NCBI GenBank assembly: GCA_033807775.1
Contig: CM066327.1
Coordinates: forward strand, 77,258,795-77,322,794
From: Saussurea involucrata
Taxonomy: Eukaryota > Streptophyta > Magnoliopsida > Asterales > Asteraceae
DNA: 64,000 bases
Direction of reading: 5' to 3'
Within the stretch, counting starts at the first letter, position 1. Every line of letters begins with the position of its first letter. The translations under genes were made by a program, and so were the position numbers. Shown here piece after piece: positions 33,159-44,649 of the stretch. A model generated the notes under the pieces. The model was not told where the DNA came from. It was given only the letters and a program-made list of their open reading frames with translations, and did no database searches.

Positions 33159-36100
33159 TCAAAGAGCATCTTGAACTTTGAAGAGCGTGTCATCGCAGAA
33201 TCTGTCTACCTGACAGAAGAGCAGAAATCTCTTTTCATTCTGTTCGTTGATGTAGACTATCCCAAATTCTGGTTCCAGAAGCAGTGCGTTCTCGGGATAC
33301 ATCTTCAACTCAGGTGCTTTCAGATCCGGCTTTATCAGGTTTACCTTCTTTGCCCTGTTCTCGATTTCCATTTGGAACTCCGTGAGATAAGACATCATGA
33401 TGGTATGGACTAGGAATCGACGAACAGCTTCGAGCACTTTAGTTACCGGAAGCGGTCGGATAGTTATTATACGGAGGTCTTGCAGAATAGCATAGAAGTC
33501 GAACGGTCGGAGGTGCTTGAAGTCGGCTTTGGAAAATCTCCATTCATTACCATCTTCGCATCAGACGGTGAACACTGGATAAATGACTTTCATAATACGG
33601 CCTGACTGGATGTTAAGCACTTCGGTGATCTTATGCTTGGTTCAGACTTGGCTAACAGGTAGACACCGCTTCATTGCGCTTAAGTATCGGCGTTGGTATT
33701 CTGGGTTGGAACTGTAAATACCAAGATAAAAGGTGGGCTCGATTGGGCGTAACTTGTGGACGAACAACTTCTTCAGAGATTCCTCCAGGTGAGGAATAAA
33801 TATGGTGATCTTCTCCCAATGGATTTGTTGCTGTTGAGGAGGAGGTAGATCAGAAGCTGTAGGTTGTTGTTGAGGAGATGTCGGAATATCATCAGTTGTA
33901 GATTCGGGTTTGGCAGAAGTTTTGGCGGCTTGAGCTGAGTGAACAGGAGTACCATACAAATTTTGCAGCAGAAATTGGTCGTAGTCAACATTATCGTCTT
34001 CATCAGTTGGAAACACCAGATTTACCTGGAGTTTATGGCACTGGCGGCTTTTTCATACCATGCATCTTCGGTCTTCGGGTCGGTCTGTGTGTTTGGATCA
34101 ATAAGGGTGAGTGTGATTCCATCTAATGTATAAAAGTTAATCAATTCCTGTGTTGTTCCCTCAGGCTTTTCAACTGTCGGGTCTTCGTCATCGGAGATGT
34201 CCATATCAATTACCATCTCGGCTAAAGGCAACTCGGCTTCGGGTTCGGCTTCGGTTGTCGTTGCCGCAGTTGCTGGTTCCAGATGAACCATAATAGTCGT
34301 TTCAGTGAGGATCTGGGCGGTCTCGGTTAGTCGTTGTCTTTTCTCCCCCTCACGGTGATCAGGATCATCCTGATCATCGTGCTTGCGCTTCAGACCGCCT
34401 GCTTGACTCTTGCAGGTATCTTCGAGTGAACGGACTCTCGGACAGTGTTGTGAGCGCTTGTTGAACGTCCTTAAGAGTCGAGTCAAGGTGATCCATGCGA
34501 GTGGTTATTGATGACGAAGGAGCAGTGACCTGGGATTTCAGAACGAATAGCATGTCTGCTTCAGTAGAGGCGTCGGTTTCGGATTATTGGAGCAGCTGAG
34601 CTAGAAGCATGGTTTTCAGGGTGTCCACCAAAAGATTGGGCTGTACGGGATCCGGTGGTGGTGTCGGTGCAGTTTCAGGTTCGACCATCTTCTCTTTACA
34701 TTTGAGCAGATTCTTCAGTTTATCGAGCTCATTGGTAAAGCGCTGTTCCATAGCCTCGCGGACAGTCTTTAGGGTGTTGTCCAGATATCCCTTTGACACA
34801 AAGTCGGGAAAAATAACTTCGGGATCACTTAGATTACCCGTTGAGGCGTCTACCTTGGAGGCAGAGCCACCTACGTTCACGGTTGGCATAGGGGTAGCCC
34901 TGGTAGGATTTCCTTCCGATCCTCGTGTTCCGCTTAAAGGCAGAGGCACTACGGAAGTTCCGATCGAGTCACGAAGAGCATCGATTTGGTGAGTCTCATC
35001 ATGTGTCCTAGCCGAAGAATGTAATATTTCAAGTGGGTCTAGACTCAATGGTGCACTAAAAGAAGTCGAGACCGGGGGATGCTGATCTCTTGTTTCAATA
35101 CCAGTACTCTCTGATTGAGAGACCAGTAGAAGTTGTGCTTTATCCCCATGAGAAGTTGAAACACCCGTCTTTTAAGAGACGGGTGAGTGGCTGAGGAGGT
35201 TGTGCAATTGCGCCGCTGGGTCCACGGCGGCTTCTGCAATACCCCGTCCCAACGGATGAGACGGGATAGCAGATGTGGCTACCCGGGCGACTCTTGCCTG
35301 GATTCGCTCAGAAGCCTCTTTATCTTTACGGCTTAATCTTTCCTGGTTCGCTTTCGACCGTAATTCCCTCCTTTTCACATGTTCTAACTCTTCAACTAAT
35401 TCTCCCTCAGGTCTCCTTGTATCTCCCGTAGTAGGTTGGGTAGTAGGGATGAGGGGTGGTGTCGGTGAGTCGGAAGGGATACCTTCGGTTAAGTCTGGGT
35501 TTGGTCCGATACGATGAGGGATTAATTTCAGGCGTATGTTACGGTCCATATCGGATTCCGTGGAGTCAGATTCCACGTTTTCAACTTGTCGGCGTGGTGA
35601 AGGAGGGTCAGAAAGATAAGGTTCGGTGTCATGGTGGAGCATCGGTCGGGATAATGATCCGGCTTGGGATTGGCTAGTACTGGGACGCGTTTCCACTGCA
35701 CCGCTCATCCCAGTTCCCCTCCCACGAATTCTCAACACACCCCACCCGGGAGCCCCTGCTGCTCGGGCCCTTCCTCCTCTTGTCCTAGGACCCTCAGGTC
35801 CCTCGGTTCTATGTCCCTGGGGAGGTCCCTCCGGTGCTGGCTAGACCATTGGATTCCCTAACGCTTCCCTATATGCTACTACACTCGGTGCAGTGGGATC
35901 CGCGTGAGCCAGTAGGACTGCTTCTGGTATGGGCATGGCTATGGCATTGGACGGGTTACGAATCACCATATATTGGAAGTGGTGAGGAGGACATACCGGA
36001 TGGTTAAGACGTCGCGGTATTGCTGGATTCGTGTCCATATGATGTCGCACAGCCAGAGAGAGGAAACGTGGATATGGGAGGAATTTCTTTTGTTTCGTCC

Positions 36101-36782
36101 CACCAATTTGTCGAATAGCGGTAACTAACTCCCGCCAGATGATCATTGCAAAGTCGATGTGGCGGTTGTAGCACACGACATGAAATAATCGCAGGAAGTC
36201 GCCGGTGTACTGGTCCGTGCCCTTCCATCTGGATGAGAGACACCTGTTCAGAATCGTGAACAGTGTGAACCAGATGGGGGCCAGGTACTTTCTGTTGAAC
36301 CCGGAAGGTCGGTTGAGGTCATGGTTATATCCGAGAGCGCGAAATTGAGCGCACAGAGTCTCGCCATTGACCGCGGGGTCGTATCGTTGATGTCCACCGG
36401 CATTGGCTTCTGGCAGAGAAAGTAGACGCCAGAAGGACTCAGGTGTTAGCGTGAAAGGTTGGTTGTCGATCTGCGCCGTGATTATCTGGGAATTACCCGC
36501 CATAACGACTTGGGCACACAGCCACACTTGATACACGTAGAGCATGGGGACGTCGGCTGTGGCGGTGAGAGCCTCATGGAGAGGGTGACGCATTAGGATA
36601 TCCAAAATCACACGGTGTTGTGGTTGTGGTCAGAACTCAGCGGCGTCCAAATGATGGTTGTTGGGCTCTATCTCAGTGTCGTGGTCAGGGTTGACCAAAG
36701 CATTGTCAGCTGCTTCATCGATAAATTCCTCTGGAGGAGGAATTTGCTCTTCCGGATTTTGTTGTTGTTGTTGATCCGCCAT
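33159..36782 (-). pseudogene. Element E accessory ORF, several stops and frameshifts
   Basis: The ATG at 36782 lies seven bases after a 3' splice-like TTTTACAG. The frame has an in-frame TGA (36632-36630), then 256 open codons (36611-35841) with the shared globular domain (ILMRHPLHEAL, FWRLLSLPEA, ALGYNHDLNRP, FLPYPRFLSLAV). TAG at 35843-35841 and TAA at 35174-35172 are in-frame; the Gly/Arg/Pro-rich linker and helical segment (35738-34584) follow. A frameshift near 34490-34580 leads to 34486-34022, and another near 34020 to 34016-33642 and 33437-33159, the second domain with FGIVYINEQNEKRF, like exon 2 of C. Unlike C and D there is no long intron between the domains. Confidence 0.75.
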
Positions 36783-36789
36783 TGAATAT

Positions 36790-37645
36790 CTGTAAAATAA
36801 CCAAAGTTAGTAATTAGGACGGATAACCAAGTTCCGGCGCGTACCTTTGCAGTAGATGGCTCAATCTGATACAGATTGAGGACTGGCAGCGAGAAAACAG
36901 GTACTGAACTTGACAAACACAGGGGTGTCCGGACATAACAGTGGAGAACACAACTTTCCGGACAAACCATACTATTCGGACAAACGGTGTCCGAACAGCA
37001 ATAGTTTCCGGATAGTAAGATAGTTTTCGGACAATGGATTCCGGACAAAATGGTGTCCGGATGACAAAGGTTACCGGACAAATGGGAGTCCGGACACATC
37101 AACAATCCGGTAGTTGAACTTACCGGAAACCCTGAGGTTTCCGGACAACTAGGTTTTTCGGATGTCGAGTGTTACCGGACAGAATATCTAATTCATGCAA
37201 GATTCCGGACAAAACATCATAACTTTGAACATTTCCGGACACGAATAGTGTGTCCGGACGACATCGACAAACATTAAATGAGCAAATCACAGTCCCAAAC
37301 ACTTTCTAAAACATGCAAGGAGTGTCGATGAATGCATATAAACATACTGGGTCGACTAAGTCGTCCTGTACCACACCTATTTAACCCGAAATTGAAGAGA
37401 CCCAAAAGGGGTTTCAGACACATTCAATCGGCTAAATCTGTAGTCGAGTTGTGGTGTGAAGTGGATGAATCAGGAAAGAATGCGATGTAGAAGGATTATA
37501 GAGAGTATTACCTGATTTGAGACAATAAGTGAGCTACGAACAGTGATATGCGAGAAATCCCGGACGAGAGAGAATAAAGAGGTTTAGGGTTTTGAGCGAT
37601 AGTTTCTGGATTAGAGATAGGAATGAAATCCGGATCCTATATATA
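36790..37645 (-). promoter_or_regulatory. Putative promoter and 722-nt leader intron of the element E aORF
   Basis: On the minus strand: TATA box TATATATAG (37645-37637), a telo-box-like AAACCCTAAA (37592-37583), then ATCAG|GTAATA with GT at 37511-37510 and TTTTACAG ending at 36790, seven bases before the ATG. The intron contains more than a dozen TCCGGA-type motifs (about 36900-37270). Splicing and promoter use are inferred. Confidence 0.5.
36900..37270 (-). repeat. Dispersed TCCGGA motif array, element E aORF leader
   Basis: TCCGGACAA-like units recur about every 20-25 bp, more than a dozen in 370 bp, with the spacer bases differing. The motif is a CpG-containing palindrome. Further copies lie at 37620-37740 around the TATA box. 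Confidence 0.85.
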
Positions 37646-37818
37646 CAGACTGAGTAATCCGGATGGGTCTACCCGGATACCCATCCGGTCCGGAAAGCTA
37701 TCCGGGTTAATGGGTATCCGGTGACTTGTCCGGACACTTTGATATTTCAAAAAAACTTGTCTTTTCCGTCACTTTAAAAAAAATATAAACCCTTAGAAAT
37801 TTGACAGAATGATCTCTC

Positions 37819-38085
37819 GCTCCCCCTCAAACTGAGAATGGGAAAAAACTTGCTCCCCCTCAGAGAGTGCAAAATTGTGCAATGAAGAGGCCGACACAAA
37901 AAAAACTTTTGAACATTTAAAGAAAAATAACACTGTGGCGCTCCCCCTCAAATGATGAACAGAAGTTGAAAAACACACGGGAGTATCCACACACAAAAAA
38001 AAAATTTCATCTGATAAAAAATTGTGTGTGACGCTCCCCCTCAACAGTAGAGTAAACTTACCTGATACTGGGTCGTGCTCCCCCT
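37819..38085 (-). promoter_or_regulatory. Five internal polypurine-tract-like motifs (AGGGGGAGC), element E
   Basis: The exact 9-mer (plus GCTCCCCCT) occurs at 37819-37827, 37852-37860, 37940-37948, 38033-38041 and 38077-38085, about 260-530 bp downstream of the pol stop. Each is surrounded by A-rich or T-rich sequence. It is the same 9-mer as in element A. Confidence 0.65.
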
Positions 38086-38346
38086 GAACACATGAACACT
38101 CGTGAAAGCACAGATATAAGCAAATAAAATAGACGACAGTATGAAAGAAAAGGAACACACGTGGAAAGGAAGGAAACAAACGAAATCTACCTAATAAATA
38201 CAGAGACTCAATCTAACTGTGTAACTGATACAAGTAGAATACAAGTGAGAGAAAGTGTATGCTCAATCATCAGAAGTGTAAACAATGGATCATGAGTAAA
38301 CAGTTACTCGTAGTTGTATGGAACTTGTAACGGGCACACAAGCGAA

Positions 38347-39882
38347 TCAAGTCTTCAGATTTAGCATACCTAACTTGGACACAAGGGTATTAAAACGTTT
38401 TTCGTCCAATGGTTTTGTAAACAGGTCTACTAACTGATGCTCAGTATTTACAAAGTAGAGTTCGATCGTACCTCTTTCAACGTGATCCTTAATGAAATTG
38501 TATCGAACGTCGATGTGCTTGGTCTTAGTGTGTTGGACCGGGTTGTTGGATATGGCAATTGCGCTCTTCGAGTCGCAGTAAATGGGCACCTTTACGTATG
38601 TGAAGCCGTAGTCCTTGAGTTGAGTGCGCATCCAGATCGCTTGAGAACAGCAGCTCGCGGCGGCCACGTACTCCGCCTCGACAGTCGACGAAGAGACGCA
38701 CTGCTGCTTCTTTGATGCCCAACTCACCAGACTATCTCCCAAGAACTGAACATGCCCCGATGTGCTCTTTCGGTCCATCATGCTGCCCGCGTGGTCCGCA
38801 TCAGAATAAGCGGATAGCTCAAAACCGGTCTCTTTCGGGTACCACAAGCCAAGATCAGCAGTACCATGTAAATAACGAAAAATTCGTTTTACAGCAATTA
38901 AATGAGACTCTTTTGGTTTTGATTGAAATCGGACGCATAGAAAGGTGGAAAACATGATATCCGGTCTACTTGCGGTTAGATACATCAAAGAACCGATCAT
39001 TCCCCGATACAGTTTAGTGTTCACATCCTTTCCGTTAGGATCGGCGTGAAGCTTTGTACCGGTTGCCATGGGAGTTTTCATTGGTGAGGACTGTTCCATC
39101 TGGAATTTCCGAAGAATATCCCGGAAGTACTTAGCCTGGTTTATGAATATCCCGGTCGACAGTTGTTTAACTTGAAGACCAAGGAAGAAATTCATCTCAC
39201 ACATCATACTCATTTTAAAAAAAATTCCCATAAGTTTGGCAAAGTTCTTTGCATACTGAGGATTAGTAGAGCCGAAAATTATGTCATCGACATACACTTA
39301 TACTAAAACAATATGACCCTTTTCGTTCTTGATAAATAGAGTGGAGTCGATCTTACCTCATGTGAATTCTGAATTCAACAAGAACTCGGATAGATTCTTG
39401 TACCAGGCTCGTGGAGCTTGCTTTAGACCGTAAAGCGCCTTGTCTAGTACGTAGACATGATCAGGCTTCGAGTCGTCCACGAATCCTTCCGGTTGCGACA
39501 CGTATACTTCTTCCTTGATATCACCGTAGAGGAATGTTGTCTTCACATCGATTTGGAAGACCGTGAAGTTCTTGTGTGCGGCGTATGCCAGGAACATATA
39601 TATAGCCTCTATCCTTGCCACAGGAGCGTAGGTCTCGTCGTAGTCAATCCCTTCTTGCTGACGGTATCCCTTGGCCACGAGACGCGCCTTGTTGCGTACG
39701 ACGATGTCGTCCTCGTCCTTCCTATTCTTGAAGATCCACTTGCTTCCGATCACCGTCTTGTGGGTTGGACGTGGGACCAGTCGCCATACCTTGAGAGCCT
39801 CAAATTGGTTGAGCTCCTCTTGCATGGCTATGATCCAGTCCGGATCTTAAAGTGCTTCGCGTACATTTGTCGGCTCGATCTT
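38347..39882 (-). pseudogene. pol: Element E reverse transcriptase and RNase H
   Basis: The RT start MQEELNQFEALKVW lies in 39825-39358 with KARLVAKGYRQQEGIDYDETYAPVAR region motifs. A TGA at 39360-39358 and a TAA about 39302-39300 interrupt the same frame just before the catalytic YVDD (39294-39283). RT then continues to RNase H (DRKSTSGHVQFLGD, EAEYVAAASC) and ends LFTKPLDEKRFN...LNLKT with a stop at 38347. A frameshift near 39840-39890 separates it from the integrase frame. Confidence 0.88.
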
Positions 39883-39884
39883 GC

Positions 39885-41808
39885 TCAAGAAACCGGAGAA
39901 GAGGCAGAAGTTGGCTGATACGCCTCGCGTTTGAACAGGAGTGGAGGGATCACCGATGATTTGATGTAGGGGATGAGCTCTCGTCCACTTGGTAGTGTGA
40001 GGAGCGGTTGTTGAGTTGAATGGGATGTATCTGGATCCACATAGCTACCGGATGGTAGGTCTTGTACCGCTTCAAGTGTAGCCGGTTGGTTTTTTGGAGG
40101 ACACGTGGGAGGATTCGTCGCCGGTTGAACAACTTCTGGTTTCGAGGAATTCAGAAGTTGATCGTTGAGTGTTGCAGATGATGAATCATTAGGAGCGATC
40201 TCCGTGTTTATAACTGGTTCCTCCGGGGGGACGATAGTATCAGTTGAAGTCGATGATGACGATTGAGCTGTCTCCACAGTGATAGACGGCAATGTTGTGG
40301 AAGGCGGCGGACCAGATAGATTAGCCGAATCCTCAATACAAGCAGCTTCAAGTCGAGGTTGTGCTGAGACAGGAGGAGTTGAAGCATTAAATATGTCATC
40401 ATAGAAGTATTTAAACAATAAATCTAAATCTGAAAGATCTGCATTCGATGAAGATACATGATTCGGATTTACTGTCGCTTGTGCAGATCCCGAACGAGGA
40501 TATTCGGAAGCTAGCACACCAGTTAAACCGGGTTCTGAACTGATGTGTTCAGAAGCCAAATCTACGGCTTCGTCGAATGTCACGTTTACACTTTCGATAA
40601 CGGATTTAGTCCATTTGTTGTAAACGCGATACGCTATAGCCTGCATGGAGTATCCGATGAAAACTCCTTCATTCGCCTTTGGGCTGAATTTGCCGAGATC
40701 GTCCTTGTCGTTTAAGACGTAGCACGTGCATCCGAATGCATGGAAGTACTTGATGTTCGGAATGCGGTTGTTGATGATCTCGTACGGCGTCTTGTTGAAC
40801 CGCTTGTTGATGATGGAGCGGTTTTGCGTATAACAGGCAGTAGACACCGCTTCGACCCAGAGAAATAGCGGTAGTTTGGATTGGGAAAGCATGGTGCGAG
40901 CCGCTTCGACCAGGGTACGGTTGCGTCTTTCCACCACTCCCTTTTGTTGAGGAGTGCGTGCCGCCGAGAAGGTTTGCGAGATGCCGACAGAAGTCAGATA
41001 ATCGTTCACCGTTTGGTTCTTGAATTTCGTCCCGTTGTCGGTCCTAATAGTCTGAACTGGACTTTAAAGATTTAGTTGGATTGACTTCAAGTGGTTAATG
41101 ATCAACTCCGGAGTTTTGTCTTTCGAGCGAAGGAACTTGACCCATGTGTAGCGCGAGAAGCCATCCACTATCACCAGGACGTATTTGCGCTTGTTGATGC
41201 TTTGAACACGCATCGGTCCACACAAATCCATATGGATAAGTTCGAGGGACCGGGACATGCTCGGAGGTGCCTTCGGCTGATGCGACACTCGCTTCATCTT
41301 TCCCATTTCACATGCCCCACAGAGACGATCCTTCACGAATTGAAGATCGGGCATGCCTTTCACGTGTCCGCCCAGCACCAGTTTGTTGATACTTTTGAAG
41401 TTGAGGTGCGAAAGACGTCGATGCCAAATCCATGCTTGCTCGGAATTCGCCTTTGACATCAGGCAGACAGGTTTATCGGTCTTCAGGGCTGCGAGGTCGA
41501 TGGTGTAGATGTTGGTCTTGCGCTTCCCAACCAGTAGCTCCTCTCCATCGTACCTCGAGATCTTTGTCGTATAATTGGCCGATACGAAACAGATTGTGTC
41601 CCAATCCCGCGACGTGTGATACCTTCTTGATATTGATCTTGTCTTGAAAAATGTCGCCGTAGCCCATAATCGGTGCCTTGTGGTCGTTCCCAAATCTCAC
41701 GTCTCCGCCATATTCTTCTTTGTAGTTCGTGAGAAGCTCCCTCCTTCCGGTCACGTGCTTGGAGCATCCAGAGTCTAAGCACCACACATGACCGTCCTGT
41801 AAAAACAA
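39885..41808 (-). pseudogene. pol: Element E integrase and linker
   Basis: It begins LQDGHVWCLDSGCSKHVTG directly after the junction spacer. A frameshift near 41560-41590 moves reading to the 41693-41064 frame with HRRLSHLNF, the CxxC pair and the integrase core (HMDLCGPM, VDGFSRYTW). A TAA at 41066-41064 interrupts an otherwise continuous frame that continues with TPQQKGVVERRNR and the KYFHAFGC tail (41009 on), then a low-complexity Ser/Thr/Pro linker. Relative to A, the core spacing is normal and without the 715-bp duplication. Confidence 0.85.
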
Positions 41809-41810
41809 GT

Positions 41811-42935
41811 TTAGCGGACTTTAGGTACCCATATTTGCATGGGTCCTGGAGGGTTAGATTTGACACCTCTCGGAGGAACTTGCTTTGACACATATTTTCT
41901 CTTAGGTGTAGGTTGTACACCGTTTGAAGGAACTGGTTTTGGCACAGGTTGCCTCTTCGGTGTAGATGTTACACCTTTTGGAGGAACTGGTTTTGTAGCA
42001 GGTTGTCGCTTGGGTGCCGGTTTAACCTCAGTAGGAGAAACCCGTTTGGGAATGGGTTTTCTCTCCTGCTGTGGTTTAACCTCTGATTGGGACCCCCATT
42101 GAGTATGGTGTTTCCTTTTATTTTTACGGGGTTTGCTTTTGGGTGTATGATTATATATATGATATGACCCAGACCAATCATTATTATTTATATCATCAAA
42201 GTCATTCCAACCACAACTAGAACAACACAAACAATCATGCGATAACTGAATCAATTGCATAATGGAATAAAGTTTAATTGGAAAAGAAACATCACGTTTA
42301 ACAAAATCATTCCTATGATTCCAAGCACAATCATTTTTGTTCATTCTAGGATAAAAAACTGTATTGAAAGACTTTGATGCTGCATCCTCGACAGGTTCCT
42401 TAGCTAGCCACTTTGGTTTTTCTTGTTTAGCGCGACTATTTTTATCTGAAACAACATGGACAGCATGGTCAGTGACTTTTGAAGAAGCAGTATTTTTGGT
42501 AGGCAATTGCTCGGTCTTTTGCATCGGCTGTGATTGTTTTTGAGAAACAGGTTGAGATTTATAAATCTTAATCACAGATGGGGCCTTTGTTTCAGAACAG
42601 CTACCCTTTAGAAAATTGACCGGTCGATTGACTACTGGAGACAAAAAATCAGTATGACTCGGAAGAGGTTTGTCGAAAGGGAACGACTCAAACTCTTCAT
42701 CAGAATTGCCGTCGGAGTTCATATATTTTGAGAAATCGACATCTGGAATTACAGGACTTGGATCGGTCGAGGAAGGCGAGGAACGCTTAGTGCTTGTGTG
42801 CTTTGGGGAATTTGGTGCGGAAGCTAAGAAAAAATTAGAGTTCAAATTCCTTAAAACACTCTCGTCTTAAGAATCTTTATCGTCTTGTGTTGAAGAGGTT
42901 TTGCTTATGAAAGCTTTACACGAAGACGTGTCCGA
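41811..42935 (-). pseudogene. gag: Element E Gag, C-terminal part (after the F insertion)
   Basis: It continues the gag frame left of F. One TAA near 42870 precedes a 344-codon open frame with a Ser-rich stretch, a Cys-rich CLCCSSCGW segment, and 3.5 copies of a Pro/Lys-rich repeat about 16 residues long (TPKRQPxxKPVPxxGV), ending IWVPKVR and TAA. The repeats suggest an unstructured nucleic-acid-binding tail in place of the second zinc knuckle of B/C/D. Confidence 0.8.
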
Positions 42936-44611
42936 TGTAACAACCCGATTCCCAAACATACAACAAATAACATATATTTCATAACATCGTTACATAACCA
43001 AAAGATTCATAATATAACAAGTAAGGTCCATTAGTCTTTACATCAAAAATAAGGTATTTTGTTACAAACTTATTGCTAATTACATACATGATATCTAGTT
43101 ATGAAATTAGAACAACAAAACACGTCTTAGTCTTTATAACATCCTTCTTCCAAAATCTAAACACATAGTACTCTTCTCATTTGCTCTTACCTGATCCACG
43201 ACCTGGAATACATATTTTTAAAAGAAAAATGAGGGTTAGACCTAGAGGTCTAAGTGAGAAAATCCTTGTTAGTTTTAAAACCATTTGCACAACCATCATA
43301 TATATATATATATCACAAGTATAAATACCAAATAGGACTCATGCATTGTGTACTTCCCTATCTCATTTCCATGGCCATATTAGTTGGTTGCAAGCCATCT
43401 AATAAATTAACTCCGCTGCACGAAAATTACAGCCAACACCGTTGTACGAGTATTACAGCCAACACCACCGGTCCTAAGCCCGGCCAACATATTCTCATAT
43501 AGAGTATACTCATGTAAATACAATATCTCAATATATTATATTTCAAACATAAACATATAATCACACCATCTATCATGTTCCCACCCCACACATATATGTA
43601 TTCCAGTTTAAAAACGTTTTAAAGTAAAACTCACCTGTTTGTTTATCAAAACTCGTTCTAGTCTTTTTCCACAAGATTCAGCTTTCACTCCAAATTCACA
43701 GTATCTGAAACAATTAGATGCAAGTATCTTTTTACCATATAGAACACATAAGACTTACTAGGATTAAGAACTCTAGATACATCTATCTAACTCTTATCCT
43801 CAAATGTTTCCCCCAAACCCGAACTTAAGTCAAGTCCACAGAATAGTCAGTCATCATTCATTCCCTATCCAATAGTCAACAAAACACAGGTTCCTGGATA
43901 CTCAAAAGTATCACAACTCTCAAAATGACTAAATCAGTCAAAGTATCCGGAAACCAGAAACTATCCGGACAACTCACACAATCCGGACAGCATAACTTTC
44001 CGGACAGCGTAAACAACCCGGACGACACCCGGAAACCAAAGTAACCCGGATACCATCTGGTGTCTTATATCATCCGGAAACCATTGAAACGAGAGACTTA
44101 CCCGGATAAAAGACTCGTCCAGACACCTTTAGAACATCATCCGGACACCACCAACAACACTACCCAGACACAATCATTTTGTCCGGGAACCTCTGTCGGT
44201 TTACCCTCTTTTTACCCAGATTCAACAGAAAATACTACCAGATATGAATTCGACGATTCTACTCCGATGGAAACTACTTATTAGCAATTACCAACATAAA
44301 ACGTAAAGGAAACATACCTGAATTCACTTCCAAGTACACCAAATGAACCCCTAACCCTTCTTTTCCCTTTTTGCTTCTTCTCAAAACACACACATACACC
44401 TTAGACTGATTTTTCTGCTTTTTGGATAATATCTGGAGGTTAAGAGATATTATCAAACCAATTTTACCATTCTAGTTCCTAAACTAATCATTAATGACCC
44501 AAACACCTTAGATTTATAAACTAATCCAAATTTACCTTAAACATTAATTATAAAGTTAATTAATTTTAACGGAACTAGAATTTAACTAACGAACTTACCC
44601 GGGGTATTACA
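42936..44611 (-). repeat. 3' LTR of element F (1676 bp)
   Basis: Plus-strand TGTAACAACCCGATTCC...CCGGGGTATTACA. Includes an (AT)n microsatellite near 43299-43314 and about ten CCGGA-type motifs at 43940-44200. It has 18 bp more than the partner LTR within the CCGGA cluster (near 43970). Confidence 0.93.
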
Positions 44612-44629
44612 TCATCTCCCCCTTAAAAG
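44612..44629 (-). promoter_or_regulatory. Polypurine tract of element F
   Basis: Minus-strand CTTTTAAGGGGGAGATGA directly precedes the 3' LTR start TGTAATACC. Confidence 0.88.
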
Positions 44630-44649
44630 AATTCCGTCCAGGAATTCGG

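Noticed and set aside
37793..38179. A 128-codon open frame on the minus strand
   Set aside because: It runs through the five polypurine-like motifs, which translate as EGE or RGS units; no homology to the other aORFs and it lies before the predicted aORF promoter.
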